NCBI RefSeq assembly: GCF_016909175.1
Contig: NZ_JAFBFI010000014.1
Span: 1 to 64,000, forward strand
DNA: 64,000 nt
Reading direction: 5' to 3'
Source of the DNA: Peribacillus deserti
GTDB taxonomy: Bacteria; Bacillota; Bacilli; Bacillales; DSM-1321
Of the stretch, positions 63,972 through 64,000 are shown one piece after another (the first letter of the stretch is position 1; every line of letters begins with the position of its first letter). Under the pieces are notes generated by a model, which worked only from the letters and a program-made list of their open reading frames with translations, searched no databases and was not told where the DNA came from. The position numbers and the translations under genes are program-made.

Positions 63972-64000
63972 GTTGCACTCTCCTTATATGCTTTAGAATC

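Overview
The window comes from a low-GC, endospore-forming Bacillaceae genome, close to but not identical with Bacillus subtilis. This rests on spore genes (gamma-type SASP SspE, SspK, YfhS, PdaA), many conserved proteins otherwise known from Bacillus (YgxA, YgzB, YgaB, YgaC, YfhD/E/F/H/J/P, YfkAB, YfkD), AGGAGG-type ribosome binding sites and frequent TTG/GTG starts. I cannot name a species.

Layout. (1) 1-340: 5' end of a 16S rRNA gene on the minus strand with boxA and two tandem promoters. (2) 340-14000: ygxA, ygzB, perR with its own PerR box, a cobalamin adenosyltransferase, a 2-hydroxyacid dehydrogenase, an M29 aminopeptidase, bcp, a K+ channel, hemL, a very large stand-alone glutamate-synthase-like gene preceded by a cre site and an unusual hairpin between Shine-Dalgarno and ATG, and a YgaE-like exporter. 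(3) 14000-14990: gene-free block made of several nested repeat families. (4) 14973-25450: ygaD, ygaC, ygaB, sspE, fabL, yfhS, mutY, yfhP, yfhJ, sspK, yfhH, recX, yfhF, yfhE, yfhD, in the arrangement I recall for B. subtilis. (5) 25476-25792: gene-free stretch with six DnaA-box matches, followed by aspartokinase. (6) 27300-43750: mixed region with DUF948, LysM-3D, GDPD, five-PAS/SpoIIE phosphatase, nucleoside transporter, sugar epimerase, desKR without des, xpaC-telA, a three-gene heme-dependent N-demethylase operon and a YfjR-type dehydrogenase. (7) 44180-50654: assimilatory sulfate reduction and siroheme operon under a SAM-I riboswitch. (8) 51469-57158: neutral protease, rlmD, yfjP-type glycosylase, pdaA. 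(9) 57897-64000: NmrA-like reductase, class I fumarase with a cre site, GNAT acetyltransferase, two small proteins, yfkAB, yfkD.

How genes work together. The sulfate operon is coherent: CysP imports sulfate, Sat and CysC activate it, CysH reduces it, and SumT/SirB/SirC make the siroheme that sulfite reductase needs (no sulfite reductase gene is in the window). PerR and Bcp belong to peroxide defence. DesK and DesR form a membrane-fluidity two-component pair. The heme oxygenase-like subunit, the Cys-rich subunit and the flavin/2Fe-2S reductase form a likely secondary-amine N-demethylase.

The least explained material is non-coding: three intergenic arrays with an exact 21-bp period, a ~100-bp higher-order array built of ~20-bp units, the DnaA-box cluster, the hairpin-spaced ribosome binding site of the glutamate-synthase-like gene, and a yezD gene that appears to start at CTG.
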